A stretch of 64,000 bases of DNA from Streptomyces cirratus (GCF_014650775.1 NZ_BMVP01000001.1:124001-188000), one strand, 5' to 3'; counted from the stretch's first letter, positions 7,956 through 19,331 are shown. The notes: generated by a model not told the origin, from the letters alone. Program-made: numbers and translations.

Positions 7956-8837
7956 GTGATCGTCGTCGGTGGAGAAGCCCTGATCGACCTGGTGCCCCTC
8001 GCGGAGCCGCCGGGCGCCCTGGTGCCCCGGCCGGGAGGCGGGCCGTACAACACCGCGCTGGCGCTGGGGCGCCTCGGGGAACGGGTCGCCTTCTGCTCCA
8101 GGGTCTCGGCCGACGGGTTCGGCGAGGGCCTGCTGGCCGGGCTGCGGGCCGCCGGGGTGGACCTCTCGCTGGTGCAGCGCGGGCCGGAGCCGACCACGCT
8201 GGCGGTGCCCTCGCTGGCACCGGACGGCTCGGCGGCGTACCGCTTCTATGTCGAAGGCACGGCCGACCGGCTGTTCAGCCTGCCGCCCGCGCTCCCCTCC
8301 GGCGTACGGGCCCTCGCACTCGGGACCTGCTCCCTGGTGCTGGAGCCGGGCGCGAGCGCGTACGAGGCCCTGCTGCGCCGGGAGTCCGGGCGCGGACTGC
8401 TGACCCTGCTCGATCCGAACATCCGCCCGGCGCTGATCGCGGACCCGGGCGCATACCGCGAGCGCTTCCTGAGCTGGCTCCCGTACGTGTCGGTGCTGAA
8501 GCTGTCGGAGGAGGACGCGGCGTGGCTCGGCGGCCGGATCCCGGACTGGCTGGCGGCGGGGCCCTCGGCGGTGGTGCTGACCCGGGGCGCCGCCGGGCTC
8601 ACGGTGTGGACGCGCGAGGGCGCGGAGCATACGGCGGCGGCCCGCCCGGTGACCGTCGTCGACACGATCGGCGCCGGCGACACCGTCAACGCGGCGCTGC
8701 TGCACCGCCTGGCGGGCGCCGGCCGCAGTGACCCGGTCGACTGGCCGGACGTACTGGCCTACGCGGCCCGCGCGGCGGCCCTGACCTGCACCCGTGCGGG
8801 CGCGGAACCCCCGTACGCGGCGGAGCTCAGCGGATAG
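7956..8837 (+). CDS. PfkB-family carbohydrate kinase (fructokinase-like)
   Basis: A 293-aa ribokinase/PfkB-family enzyme that phosphorylates a small sugar with ATP. The substrate-binding motif GGGPYNTALALGRLG lies near residue 28 and the catalytic signature DTIGAGDTVNAAL near 240, with the Asp of GAGD as base; the opening VIVVGGEALIDLVP is typical of bacterial fructokinases. The exact sugar is not determined by sequence. The start was placed at a GTG; an in-frame ATG 18 nt upstream is possible. A -10-like TACTTT ends 6 nt before this GTG, consistent with a leaderless transcript, which is common in this group. The 3' end overlaps the convergent TetR gene by 11 bp. Confidence 0.87.
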   Translation: MIVVGGEALIDLVPLAEPPGALVPRPGGGPYNTALALGRLGERVAFCSRVSADGFGEGLLAGLRAAGVDLSLVQRGPEPTTLAVPSLAPDGSAAYRFYVEGTADRLFSLPPALPSGVRALALGTCSLVLEPGASAYEALLRRESGRGLLTLLDPNIRPALIADPGAYRERFLSWLPYVSVLKLSEEDAAWLGGRIPDWLAAGPSAVVLTRGAAGLTVWTREGAEHTAAARPVTVVDTIGAGDTVNAALLHRLAGAGRSDPVDWPDVLAYAARAAALTCTRAGAEPPYAAELSG

Positions 8838-9432
8838 CCGCCCAGAGCGTACCGGCCACCGAGGAGGCGAACTCCTCGACCGGCCGCACCACTTCCCCAC
8901 CCGAGAAGTGCAGGAAGAAGGCCCGCTGGAAACAGGCGCCGAGCAGCAGCGCGGCGGCGGCTTCCGGGTCGGCGTCCGGGCGCAGCCGGCCGCGTTCGCG
9001 CTCGCGGCGCAGGTGCCCGGCGAGGGCGTCGCGGATGACGTGGGGGCCGGTGCCGATCTGCTGTACGCCCTCGCGGTGCCGGGTCAGCAGGGCGGGCTCG
9101 GCGAAGAGGGAAGCGGCCATGGGCATGGCGTCGGCGTAGAAGAGCGAGGCGTGGCGGGCGATGGCGACGAGGGTCTCCTCGACCGGGCGTTCGTCGTGCT
9201 CCGCGCCGAGCTCGGCCATGAGCGGCGCCGCGTTGGGCGTGCGCTCCATGAGGACGCGTACGAAGAGCTCCTCCTTGTTGGCGTAGTGCTTGTAGAGCGC
9301 GGCCTCCGAGCAGCCCGCCTCACGGGCGATGGCCTTGGTGGTGGTGTTGGCCAAGCCGACGGTGCGCATGAGGGACTCCGCCGCGTCGAGCAGCCGCTCG
9401 GGGGTGGGACGGCTTGACTTCGAGGTGAGCAT
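8827..9432 (-). CDS. TetR-family transcriptional regulator
   Basis: A 201-aa TetR regulator with the N-terminal HTH at about residues 25-60 (TTKAIAREAGCSEAALYKHYANKEEL) and an all-helical ligand-binding C-terminus with a late Cys/Phe-rich helix (LLLGACFQRAFFLHF). It is divergent from a NAD(P)-binding oxidoreductase and a near-perfect palindrome sits between the two starts, so autoregulation plus control of the reductase is the simplest model. The inducing ligand is unknown. The ATG start is retained because the HTH begins soon after it. Confidence 0.9.
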   Translation of the reverse strand: MLTSKSSRPTPERLLDAAESLMRTVGLANTTTKAIAREAGCSEAALYKHYANKEELFVRVLMERTPNAAPLMAELGAEHDERPVEETLVAIARHASLFYADAMPMAASLFAEPALLTRHREGVQQIGTGPHVIRDALAGHLRRERERGRLRPDADPEAAAALLLGACFQRAFFLHFSGGEVVRPVEEFASSVAGTLWAAIR

Positions 9433-9455
9433 TCACTCACTCTAAGGGTGTTCAT

Positions 9456-9475
9456 GGGTGAGTGAACACTCACCC
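9456..9475. promoter_or_regulatory. TetR operator candidate between divergent genes
   Basis: Two 9-bp perfect inverted arms, GGGTGAGTG and CACTCACCC, flank a central AA. The dyad lies between the TetR gene start and the reductase start. A second related half (ATTCACTCACTC) lies just before it at 9430-9441, overlapping the TetR start codon. Size and placement fit TetR operators. Confidence 0.7.
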
Positions 9476-9501
9476 ACCAACGGGGAGGCGGGAGCTGAGA
9501 C

Positions 9502-10152
9502 ATGAAACTCACGGTGTTCGGAGCCACGGGCGGCGTCGGCCTGGAGGTCGTCCGCCAGGCCCTCGAAGCCGGTCACGAGGTGACGGCCGTGGTCCGCGAC
9601 CCGGCCAGGCTGCCGGTGCCGGCGCATGAACGGCTGCGGGTGGCGGTGGTGGCCGACCTGACGGACGAGGATGCGCTGGTCCCCGTCCTCACGGGACGGT
9701 CGGCGGTGATCTCGGCGCTGGGCTCCCCGAGCAACAAGCAGGCGCGGCTGGCCCCGGTCACCGGACCGGCGCTACGGGCCGTCGTGTCGGCCATGGACCG
9801 GGCGGGGGTGAGCCGGCTCGCGGCGGTCAGCGCGGCGCCCGTGGGACCGGACGTACCGCAGGACGGGGTGCTGGCCCGGAAGGTCTTCCTCCCGCTGCTG
9901 CGCCGGGCGCTTCGGGACCTGTACGCGGATCTGGCCGTGATGGAAGCGGTGATCCGCGCGAGCGGCACGCGGTGGACGGTGGTCCGCCCGCCGCGCCTGC
10001 TGAACCGGCCTCGGACCGGGAGCTACCGCCGGGTCATCGGCGCCAACGTCCCGGGCGCCCGGACGATCCCCCGCGCCGACGTCGCGGACGCCCTGCTGGC
10101 CTGCCTCACGGACCCGGAAACCATCGACCGCGCGGTGGGCGTGGCGTCCTGA
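9502..10152 (+). CDS. NAD(P)-binding Rossmann-fold protein (atypical SDR/NmrA-like)
   Basis: A 216-aa atypical short-chain dehydrogenase of the NAD(P)H-binding SDR_a5 type. The dinucleotide motif GATGGVG is at residues 7-13, then VVRDPARL, ADLTDEDAL and the family phrase TVVRPPRLLN. The classical YxxxK pair is not evident, so it may be a redox sensor or act on a quinone or flavin-type substrate instead of being a standard dehydrogenase. It is divergent from the TetR gene and probably its regulatory target. A strong hairpin shared with uvrA follows. Confidence 0.83.
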   Translation: MKLTVFGATGGVGLEVVRQALEAGHEVTAVVRDPARLPVPAHERLRVAVVADLTDEDALVPVLTGRSAVISALGSPSNKQARLAPVTGPALRAVVSAMDRAGVSRLAAVSAAPVGPDVPQDGVLARKVFLPLLRRALRDLYADLAVMEAVIRASGTRWTVVRPPRLLNRPRTGSYRRVIGANVPGARTIPRADVADALLACLTDPETIDRAVGVAS

Positions 10153-10214
10153 CCTGCGGCGCCGTTGCGGGGGCTGGGACCCGAGCCCCGCCCCCGAGCC
10201 CCCGCGCCCCGGAG

Positions 10215-10244
10215 CCGGCGGGGCTGGAAGATCAGCCCCGCCGG
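10215..10244. terminator. Bidirectional terminator between the reductase gene and uvrA
   Basis: A perfect 11-bp stem (CCGGCGGGGCT / AGCCCCGCCGG) with loop GGAAGATC, eight nucleotides past the uvrA stop. The flanking sequence is rich in CCCCGAGCCCC-like runs as in the dispersed streptomycete intergenic repeats. It can serve both converging genes. Confidence 0.75.
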
Positions 10245-10251
10245 ACACCAC

Positions 10252-13179
<2,928 letters not shown>

Positions 13180-13364
13180 GCCGGTCCGCACCTTTCTTGA
13201 GAGAGCGGGGGGCACGGGCCCCCGTCCCAGGGTATGGGGGGCGCGTTAGCGATGGAGTGGTGCTTGACTTCCGAGCGTATAGCACGCGCATTCGATTTAC
13301 GGCACGGCCAAGAGGGCTTCACCCGATCGTGTGGCCGACGCCTCGCGCGCACTAGGCTCGGCCT

Positions 13365-14057
13365 ATGACTGATCATGTGCACGACCTGCGATCTGTACGT
13401 GCAGCCACGGAACGGCTGCTGACCGCGGTCGGGAAACTGGACAACGCCGCCCTGGCCGAGGAGTCACACCTGCCGGGCTGGAGCCGCGGCCACGTGCTGG
13501 CCCACCTCGCCCGCAACGCCGACGCCCTCGTCAACGTCCTCGAGGGGCGACCGATGTACGTGAGCGCCGAGGCCCGCGACGCGGACATCGAACGTGATTC
13601 CGTCCGGCCTCTGGTGGAACAGCTGGAGGACGTCCGTAATTCCGCGGACCGCTTCGAGGCCGTCGGGCAGTCCGCGCAGGACTGGTCGCGGACGGTCGAG
13701 CTCCGGGGCGGTGTGACCGACGTCGCCACCAACGTGCCGTTCCGCCGGCTCGTGGAGGTCGAGCTGCACCACGTGGACCTGAACGTCGGCTACGGCCTCG
13801 CCGACCTGCCCGAGGAGTTCGCCCGCCGCGAGATCGCCTTCCTCGCCGACCGCTGGACGGGCCGCCCGGAGGTGCCGCCGGTCAGCCTCCGGACGCCCGA
13901 CGACGCCGGCGTCTGGCGCACCGGCTCCGCCGAAGGCGATCCCGTGACCCTGACCGGGCCGCTGAGCGAGCTCCTGGCCTGGCTCGCGGGCCGGGAATCC
14001 AAGGGCGCCGGCCTGACCGTCGACGGCGGGGCCCTCCCGGCCCTCCCCCCGCTCTAG
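13365..14057 (+). CDS. Maleylpyruvate isomerase-family mycothiol-dependent enzyme
   Basis: A 230-aa DinB-like protein of the MDMPI family, in which a metal-binding four-helix bundle uses mycothiol as cofactor. Family markers are LPGWSRGHVLAHLARNADAL at residues 39-58, RRLVEVELHHVDLNVGYG near 130 carrying the metal-ligand histidines, and the C-terminal MDMPI_C-like part ending in LLAWLAGR. The reaction may be thiol transfer or isomerisation; a true maleylpyruvate role needs a gentisate pathway that is not present here. A -10-like TAGGCT lies six nucleotides before the ATG, pointing to a leaderless message. Nine nucleotides separate it from the next gene, so the two are probably co-transcribed. 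Confidence 0.83.
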   Translation: MTDHVHDLRSVRAATERLLTAVGKLDNAALAEESHLPGWSRGHVLAHLARNADALVNVLEGRPMYVSAEARDADIERDSVRPLVEQLEDVRNSADRFEAVGQSAQDWSRTVELRGGVTDVATNVPFRRLVEVELHHVDLNVGYGLADLPEEFARREIAFLADRWTGRPEVPPVSLRTPDDAGVWRTGSAEGDPVTLTGPLSELLAWLAGRESKGAGLTVDGGALPALPPL

Positions 14058-14066
14058 GATCGGGTC

Positions 14067-14723
14067 ATGACGTACAGCGGAGCGGTCAAGGTCGGCGGTC
14101 CTGCCGACGTGCACGAACTCGCGGACCTGATGATTTCCAAGGTCGCGGTGGGCGAGATGAACAACAACGCCTACCTGCTGCGCTGCCGGGCCACCGGCGA
14201 GCAGCTGCTGATCGACGCGGCCGCCGAGGCGGACACGCTGCTGGGCCTGATCGGCGACGACGGCATCGCCTCCGTCGTCACCACCCACCGCCACGGCGAC
14301 CACTGGGGCGCTCTCCAAGCCGTGGTCGAGGCGACGGGCGCACGGACCTACGCGGGCGCCTTCGACGCGGAGGGGATCCCCGTCCCGACCGACGTCCCGG
14401 TCCAGGACGGCGACACGCTCACGGTGGGCCGGGTCACGCTGACCGCCCGCCACCTGGTCGGACACACCCCCGGCTCGATCGCGCTGGTCTACGACGACCC
14501 GCACGGGCACCCGCACGTGTTCACCGGCGACTGCCTCTTCCCGGGCGGCGTCGGCAACACCTGGGGCGACCCGAAGGCCTTCGTCCGGCTGCTCGACGAC
14601 GTGGAGGAGAAGCTCTTCGCGCGTCTGCCGGACGAGACCTGGGTCTACCCGGGCCACGGCAACGACACCTCGCTCGGCGCCGAGCGTCCGCATCTGGCCG
14701 AGTGGCGCGAGCGCGGCTGGTAG
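14067..14723 (+). CDS. MBL-fold metallo-hydrolase (glyoxalase II-like)
   Basis: A 218-aa metallo-beta-lactamase-fold hydrolase. The signature THRHGDHWGAL (HxHxDH) near residue 74 supplies a dinuclear metal site; the further ligands are in VGHTPGSIALVY, FTGDCLF and WVYPGHGND. The spacing and length resemble hydroxyacylglutathione hydrolases, so in this mycothiol organism a thioester of mycothiol is a reasonable substrate guess, and the preceding mycothiol-type gene supports this. That is inference. The frame is tightly packed after the isomerase-family gene. Confidence 0.86.
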   Translation: MTYSGAVKVGGPADVHELADLMISKVAVGEMNNNAYLLRCRATGEQLLIDAAAEADTLLGLIGDDGIASVVTTHRHGDHWGALQAVVEATGARTYAGAFDAEGIPVPTDVPVQDGDTLTVGRVTLTARHLVGHTPGSIALVYDDPHGHPHVFTGDCLFPGGVGNTWGDPKAFVRLLDDVEEKLFARLPDETWVYPGHGNDTSLGAERPHLAEWRERGW

Positions 14724-14826
14724 TACCGGCGACTCCGGTCAACCCGGGGGGTGTGCGAGCACTCCTTCCGGGCGGTCATGACCGAACGCACGCCCAGCGG
14801 GCCCGGGGCGGGGTATTTGGTGCACC

Positions 14827-16173
14827 ATGCAACCAGACCCCTCCCCGGGCCGCTCCCCCTCGATGCCGCGGCTCGCGCTGGCCTCGCTCGCCGGGACCGC
14901 CATCGAGTTCTACGACTTCTTCGTCTACGGCACGGCCGCCGCCCTGGTGCTCGGCCCGCTCTTCTTCCCCTCGTTCTCGGCCCTCGCCGGGACCCTCGCC
15001 GCCTTCGGCACCTTCGGCATCGGCTTCCTCGCCCGCCCCCTCGGCTCCGCCGTCTTCGGCCACATCGGCGACCGCTACGGGCGCCGCCCGGTGCTGCTCG
15101 GTTCGCTCCTGCTCACCGGCCTGGCCACGGTGGCGGTCGGTTGCGTGCCCTCTTACGCCTCCATCGGCCCGACAGCGCCGGTCCTGCTGCTCCTGCTGCG
15201 CTTCCTCCAGGGGCTGGGGCTGGGCGGCGAGTGGGGCGGCGCGGTGCTGCTGACCGCCGAGCACGCGCCCGAGGGCCGGCGCGGGCTGTGGTCGAGCTTC
15301 CCGCAGATGGGGCCGCCGGTGGGTTTCGTACTGGCCAACGGGACGGTCCTGGTGCTGTCGGCCGCCCTGACCGAGGAGCAGTTCACCGCCTGGGGCTGGC
15401 GGGTGCCGTTCTGGGCCGCCGGGCTGCTGGCGCTGGCCGGGCTGTGGCTGCGCCGCTCGGTGGAGGAGACCCCGCAGTTCCGGGCACTCGCGAAGACCGG
15501 GCGGCGCTCCGAGACCCCGCTGCGCGACGTGGTCCGCGGCCACTGGCGGCTGCTCCTGCTCACCGGTGGGGCGCTCGCCTCGGGTTACGCCGTCTTCTAC
15601 GCGACCACCACCTGGTCCCTGGCCTACGCGACGAAGCAGCTCGGGCTGGACCGCACGGTGGTCCTGGGCTGCATCATGACGGCCGTCGTGCTCAAGGGCC
15701 TGCTGACCCCGCTGCTGGCGGTGCTGGGCGACCGCTACGGCCGCAAGCCGCTGTGCCTGGCCGGCTGCGCGATCTGCGCGGTGTGGATGTTCCCCTTCGT
15801 CGCGCTGCTGTGCGCCGCGGATCCACTGCTGATGACGCTGGGGTTCCTGGGCGCCCTGCTGGGCATGGTGACGACCTTCGCGGTGGTCGGGGCGTACCTG
15901 CCCGAGCTGTACGCCCCGCGCGTGCGGTGTACCGGGGCGGCCGTCGGCTACAACCTGGGCGGCGTGCTGGGCGGGGCGCTGACCCCGGTCGTGGCGACGG
16001 CGCTCGCGGACGGCGACGGTCCGCCGTGGGGCGTGGCCCTGTACCTGAGCGGTATGGCCCTGCTCAGCCTGTCCTGCTTCGCGCTGCTGCCGGAGACGAA
16101 CCCCGCCGTCGCCGGGCCCGGGGCGGGCCGGGGTACGCGGAAGGGGGCGGCCGAAGCGGCCGCCCCCGCATAG
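14827..16173 (+). CDS. MFS transporter, metabolite:H+ symporter (MHS) type
   Basis: A 448-aa twelve-helix major facilitator. The MHS subfamily is indicated by TAIEFYDFFVYGTAAALV at the first helix, the loop 2-3 motif GHIGDRYGRRPVLL, and LRFLQGLGLGGEWGGAVLL in helix 4. Relatives take up organic acids or compatible solutes such as shikimate, citrate, alpha-ketoglutarate or proline/betaine; the substrate here cannot be read. The C-terminal ~20 residues are cytoplasmic and Ala/Gly-rich, partly because a terminator hairpin is encoded inside the gene end. It is convergent with terC, only 10 bp between the stops. Confidence 0.87.
   Translation: MQPDPSPGRSPSMPRLALASLAGTAIEFYDFFVYGTAAALVLGPLFFPSFSALAGTLAAFGTFGIGFLARPLGSAVFGHIGDRYGRRPVLLGSLLLTGLATVAVGCVPSYASIGPTAPVLLLLLRFLQGLGLGGEWGGAVLLTAEHAPEGRRGLWSSFPQMGPPVGFVLANGTVLVLSAALTEEQFTAWGWRVPFWAAGLLALAGLWLRRSVEETPQFRALAKTGRRSETPLRDVVRGHWRLLLLTGGALASGYAVFYATTTWSLAYATKQLGLDRTVVLGCIMTAVVLKGLLTPLLAVLGDRYGRKPLCLAGCAICAVWMFPFVALLCAADPLLMTLGFLGALLGMVTTFAVVGAYLPELYAPRVRCTGAAVGYNLGGVLGGALTPVVATALADGDGPPWGVALYLSGMALLSLSCFALLPETNPAVAGPGAGRGTRKGAAEAAAPA
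16143..16167. terminator. Terminator hairpin embedded in the 3' end of the MFS gene
   Basis: A 10-bp perfect stem (GGGGGCGGCC / GGCCGCCCCC) with a 5-nt loop lies inside the last codons of the MFS gene and directly downstream of the converging terC stop. It probably serves both genes. Confidence 0.6.
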
Positions 16174-16183
16174 CCGCCGGGGA

Positions 16184-17167
16184 TCAGGCGTCGACGCTCT
16201 GAGGGCGGGCGGCCTCCTCGGCGGCCGCCTGCTTCTTGGACGCGATCAGGCTGGTGACGGTGGTGACGATCAGGACGCCGCAGATGACGCCGAGGGAGAG
16301 CGGGATGGAGATCTGCGGGACGTGCACCCCCGTCTCGTGCAGCGCGTGCAGGACGAGCTTGACGCCGATGAAGCCGAGGATGACGGACAGGCCGTAGCTG
16401 AGGTGGACGAGCTTCTTGAGCAGGCCGCCGATGAGGAAGTACAGCTGGCGCAGGCCCATCAGGGCGAAGGCGTTGGCGGTGAAGACGATGTAGGGGTCCT
16501 GGGTGAGGCCGAAGATCGCGGGGATCGAATCCAGGGCGAACAGCACGTCGGTGGTCCCGATGGCGAGCATGACGACCATCAGGGGGGTCAGGACGCGCTT
16601 GCCGTTGCTGCGGATGAAGAGCTTGGTGCCGTGGTACCTGTCGGCGACGCCGAACTTCTTCTCGACGGACTTGAGGAGACGGTTCTCCTCGAACTCCTCC
16701 TCCTCTTCGTCCTTGCGCGCCTCCTGGATCAGCTTCCAGGCGGTGTAGATCAGGAAGGCGCCGAAGAGGAAGAAGACCCACGAGAAGCTGGCGATGATCG
16801 CGGCGCCGGCCGCGATGAAGATCGCGCGGAGCACCAGGGCGATCAGTACGCCGACCAGCAGGACGCGCTGCTGGAGGTGGGACGGTACGGCGAACTTCGC
16901 CATGATCAGGACGAAGACGAAGAGGTTGTCCACGCTCAGGGACTTCTCGGTGACGAAGCCCGCGAAGAACTCCTGGGAGGCCTGGCCGTTGCCGAAGAAC
17001 AGCAGGCCGAGGCCGAAGAGCACGGCGAGGACGATCCAGACGACCGTCCAGATGCCGGCTTCCTTGATGGACACGTCATGGGGTTTGCGGCCGATGAGGA
17101 AATCGGCGCCGATGAGGATGCCGAGACCCACGATGGTCAGCACCCAGAGGGTCATTGAAACGTCCAT
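16184..17167 (-). CDS. TerC-family membrane protein (Mn2+ exporter type)
   Basis: A 327-aa TerC/Alx/YkoY-family integral membrane protein with about nine hydrophobic segments. Family motifs are VDNLFVFVLIMAKFAVP near residue 80 and ALDSIPAIFGLTQDPYIVFTAN near 205, whose acidic residues form the metal site. A charged cytoplasmic loop (EARKDEEEEEFEENRLLKSVEKKFG) lies between. Members of this branch export manganese and assist metalation of exported enzymes. The leader carries a yybP-ykoY manganese riboswitch that can free or hide the Shine-Dalgarno, so this is most likely a Mn2+-induced efflux gene despite the historic tellurite name. The ATG follows CGGAGG at normal spacing. The ter-type neighbours upstream are on the same strand but are a separate unit. 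Confidence 0.92.
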   Translation of the reverse strand: MDVSMTLWVLTIVGLGILIGADFLIGRKPHDVSIKEAGIWTVVWIVLAVLFGLGLLFFGNGQASQEFFAGFVTEKSLSVDNLFVFVLIMAKFAVPSHLQQRVLLVGVLIALVLRAIFIAAGAAIIASFSWVFFLFGAFLIYTAWKLIQEARKDEEEEEFEENRLLKSVEKKFGVADRYHGTKLFIRSNGKRVLTPLMVVMLAIGTTDVLFALDSIPAIFGLTQDPYIVFTANAFALMGLRQLYFLIGGLLKKLVHLSYGLSVILGFIGVKLVLHALHETGVHVPQISIPLSLGVICGVLIVTTVTSLIASKKQAAAEEAARPQSVDA

Positions 17168-17174
17168 TGCACAC

Positions 17175-17372
17175 GCCTCCGGCGGGATGGCTCAGCACTG
17201 CGTCAGCGTCATCGCTGCCGGAGGTCTCTTCCACCCGGGCGGCCTGGAGGCCGCGGGCCGACGCCCCGGGACCGGCGCCGTTCGCTGACCGAGTGGTTCA
17301 GCCGACCGGGCAGGGTCCGTATTGACGGGCACGCCGTAGCAGGAAAGCAGGAATACTCCCCTCCGCGCTTTC
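17175..17372 (-). promoter_or_regulatory. Manganese riboswitch (yybP-ykoY type) upstream of terC
   Basis: Reading the minus strand, the leader holds CGGAGG-GGAGTA (17365 to 17354) and, about 125 nt later, GAGA-CCTCCG (17228 to 17219). These are the two conserved halves of the yybP-ykoY aptamer: P1 pairs CGGAGG with CCTCCG and brings the GGAGTA and GAGA loop elements together around Mn2+. The same CCTCCGGC is also perfectly complementary over 8 nt to GCCGGAGG (17183 to 17176), which contains the terC Shine-Dalgarno. P1 formation and Shine-Dalgarno sequestration are therefore mutually exclusive, predicting translation ON when Mn2+ is bound. The gene family downstream is the usual target. Confidence 0.85.
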
Positions 17373-17420
17373 CAGGTTAGCCGCCGAAGGGGTGAAGGTA
17401 AAGGGGAGACCAAGAAAAGG

Positions 17421-19256
17421 TCAGTGACGGGTCATGACCTGCTCCAGCGCCCGCTCCAGGACCGCGCTGTGCTGCGGCGGCAGGTCCGGTTCGAAGGTCC
17501 ACGCGTGGTGGACCCACGGGTCGGCCAGATGGTGGTCCGGTACGGGCGACAGCCGCATCAGCGCCCGCCACAGAGGATCCAGCAACGGCCCGTACGCCGA
17601 GGCCTCGTCCCGGTCGGCCACCATCAGCAGGTGCACGCCTACCGCCGGCCCCTCGTCGGCCAGGTAGCGCAGCCGGGTGACGGCGCGCTCGTCGAAGCCG
17701 TGCGGGAAGTCGTGCACGATCAGCAGCTGGTCGGCCGGGTCCACGTCCGGGGGCAGCTCCGCGGGCGCCCCGGCGCGCACCGCCATCTGTACGAGGTCCA
17801 CCCGCCGGGTCAGCCGCTCAAGGGTGTCGGTGACGCCCGCCGCACCCAGGGCGGGCGGGGCGGCCAGCACGCCGGAGCGCACGAGGGGGGCCAGGGCGGC
17901 GGCTCCGGCCCCGGCCGGGTCGATGACGTGGACGCAGAACCGGCCGCCCGGGTGGACGGCGAGGAGCCGCACCGCGTGGGCCACGGCCATGTCCATGGCG
18001 AGACGGCGCAGCCGGTCGGTGTCCATGGCCATGGCGGCCTCGGAGCCGGTGCGGCCGTTGTCGATCCACAGCCCCCGCTCCAGCGGGAGCCGCATCAGCA
18101 TCGGCACGCGCAGGCCGGGCGCCTCGGGCAGGCTCAGGTCGCCGAGGCGCAGCGCGAGCGGGCTTTCGCGGGGCGCGCCGGCACCGTGCCAGACGGGGTT
18201 GTCCCAGCGGGCGTACGCGGCCGGCAGCGCGGGTTCGACGACCTCGGATTCGGCGCGCAGCTGGGCGAGGTCCCGGTCGAGCACGGCCTGGGCGCGGGCG
18301 ACGAGTTCGTCACGGCGGGCGCGGGCGGCGTCCCGCGCGGCATTGGCGGTGAGGCGGGCGCTCGGGTCGGACAGGGCGTCGTCGAGTTCCCGGTCGAGCC
18401 GGGAGTCCGCGAAGTCGACGGCGCTGCGGTAGGCGGCCACCGTGCGGGCCAGGTCCTCGAACATGCCCCAGACCTGGTTGTAGAGCCGTTCCTCCATGGA
18501 CCAGCCGCCGGCGTCCCCGGCGACGGGGCGCGGCGGCGCCCCGGCTTGTCCGGGCGCTTCGGGCGTGGGCGCCGGCTCGGGCGGCTCGGTGGTGCGGCGG
18601 CGGCGCGGGTGGGCGTAGTCGATGGCGGTCGCTGCGGGGGCCCCGGCCGGCCCTTCGCCGGCGGGGCCGCGCGCGGCGGCGGGTGCGGCGGCGGATGCGG
18701 CCGTCGCGAGGGGGGTGTCCACCGCCAGGGCCGCCGCGGCCAGGGCGGTCGCGGCCGGGCCGGGCAGTCCGGCGTCGGTGAGGAGCGCGCCGAGCCCGTC
18801 GGCGTAGCCCTGGCCGACGGCGCGGACCTTCCAGGCGTCCTGCCTGCGGTACAGCTCCAGGGCGACGACGGCGCTCTCGGAGTCCAGCCCAGTCACCGTG
18901 TAGGCGGCGACTTCGGCGCCGTCGGCTGCGGCCACCGCCACGTGCGGCGCCGGGACCGCGCCGAAGCGCGCCGGTCCGCCGCCCGGCAGTGCGAGCACCA
19001 CGCGGACCCGGTGGACGGCCGCCCCGACGGCGTCGAGGTCCAGGGGGAACCGGTGCCGCGCGCCCGCCGCCCCCGGCGCCTCGAGCCCGGGCAGGATCCG
19101 GGCGCCGGGGTGCGCCAGCGCCTCGGGACCGGCCAGCCGGCCCTCGTCGTCACCGGCCGAGACCAGGGCCAGTACGGGCGTACCCGCAGTGACCCTGATC
19201 TCCACCTGGTGCAGGGACAGGGGGTGGTTCTGCCCCCGGACCAATTCGGCCGTCAT
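17421..19256 (-). CDS. TerD-domain protein fused to an FtsK/HerA-like degenerate domain
   Basis: A 611-aa two-part protein. Residues 1-170 form a TerD domain (opening LVRGQNHPLSLHQVEIRV, then VVALELYRRQDAWKVRAVGQGYADGLGALL), a Ca2+-binding fold of tellurite/phage-stress systems. A Pro/Ala-rich linker follows at about 185-255. The C-terminal ~350 residues contain a helical stretch (ARDAARARRDELVARAQAVL), then PMLMRLPLERGLWIDNG and LLIVHDFPHGFDERAVTRLRYLADEGPAVGVHLLMVADR, which resemble the strand arrangement and Walker B/sensor region of FtsK/HerA ATPases. I find no Walker A GKT/S, so catalysis is doubtful. It lies ~75 nt downstream of a second TerD gene, making a two-gene unit. The role is unknown; membrane or DNA-associated signalling is one guess for such TerD fusions. 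Confidence 0.75.
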   Translation of the reverse strand: MTAELVRGQNHPLSLHQVEIRVTAGTPVLALVSAGDDEGRLAGPEALAHPGARILPGLEAPGAAGARHRFPLDLDAVGAAVHRVRVVLALPGGGPARFGAVPAPHVAVAAADGAEVAAYTVTGLDSESAVVALELYRRQDAWKVRAVGQGYADGLGALLTDAGLPGPAATALAAAALAVDTPLATAASAAAPAAARGPAGEGPAGAPAATAIDYAHPRRRRTTEPPEPAPTPEAPGQAGAPPRPVAGDAGGWSMEERLYNQVWGMFEDLARTVAAYRSAVDFADSRLDRELDDALSDPSARLTANAARDAARARRDELVARAQAVLDRDLAQLRAESEVVEPALPAAYARWDNPVWHGAGAPRESPLALRLGDLSLPEAPGLRVPMLMRLPLERGLWIDNGRTGSEAAMAMDTDRLRRLAMDMAVAHAVRLLAVHPGGRFCVHVIDPAGAGAAALAPLVRSGVLAAPPALGAAGVTDTLERLTRRVDLVQMAVRAGAPAELPPDVDPADQLLIVHDFPHGFDERAVTRLRYLADEGPAVGVHLLMVADRDEASAYGPLLDPLWRALMRLSPVPDHHLADPWVHHAWTFEPDLPPQHSAVLERALEQVMTRH

Positions 19257-19331
19257 CGTGCAGCCCTCCCCCGTGCCTTCGGTCCCGTGCGCTCTGTGCT
19301 GTTGGCCGTCCGCGCCCGTGGGCGCTGCTTC

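Noticed and set aside
13180..13364. SOS (LexA) box for uvrA
   Set aside because: I looked for a TCGAAC-N4-GTTCGA-type dyad; only a TCGAAT half is present.
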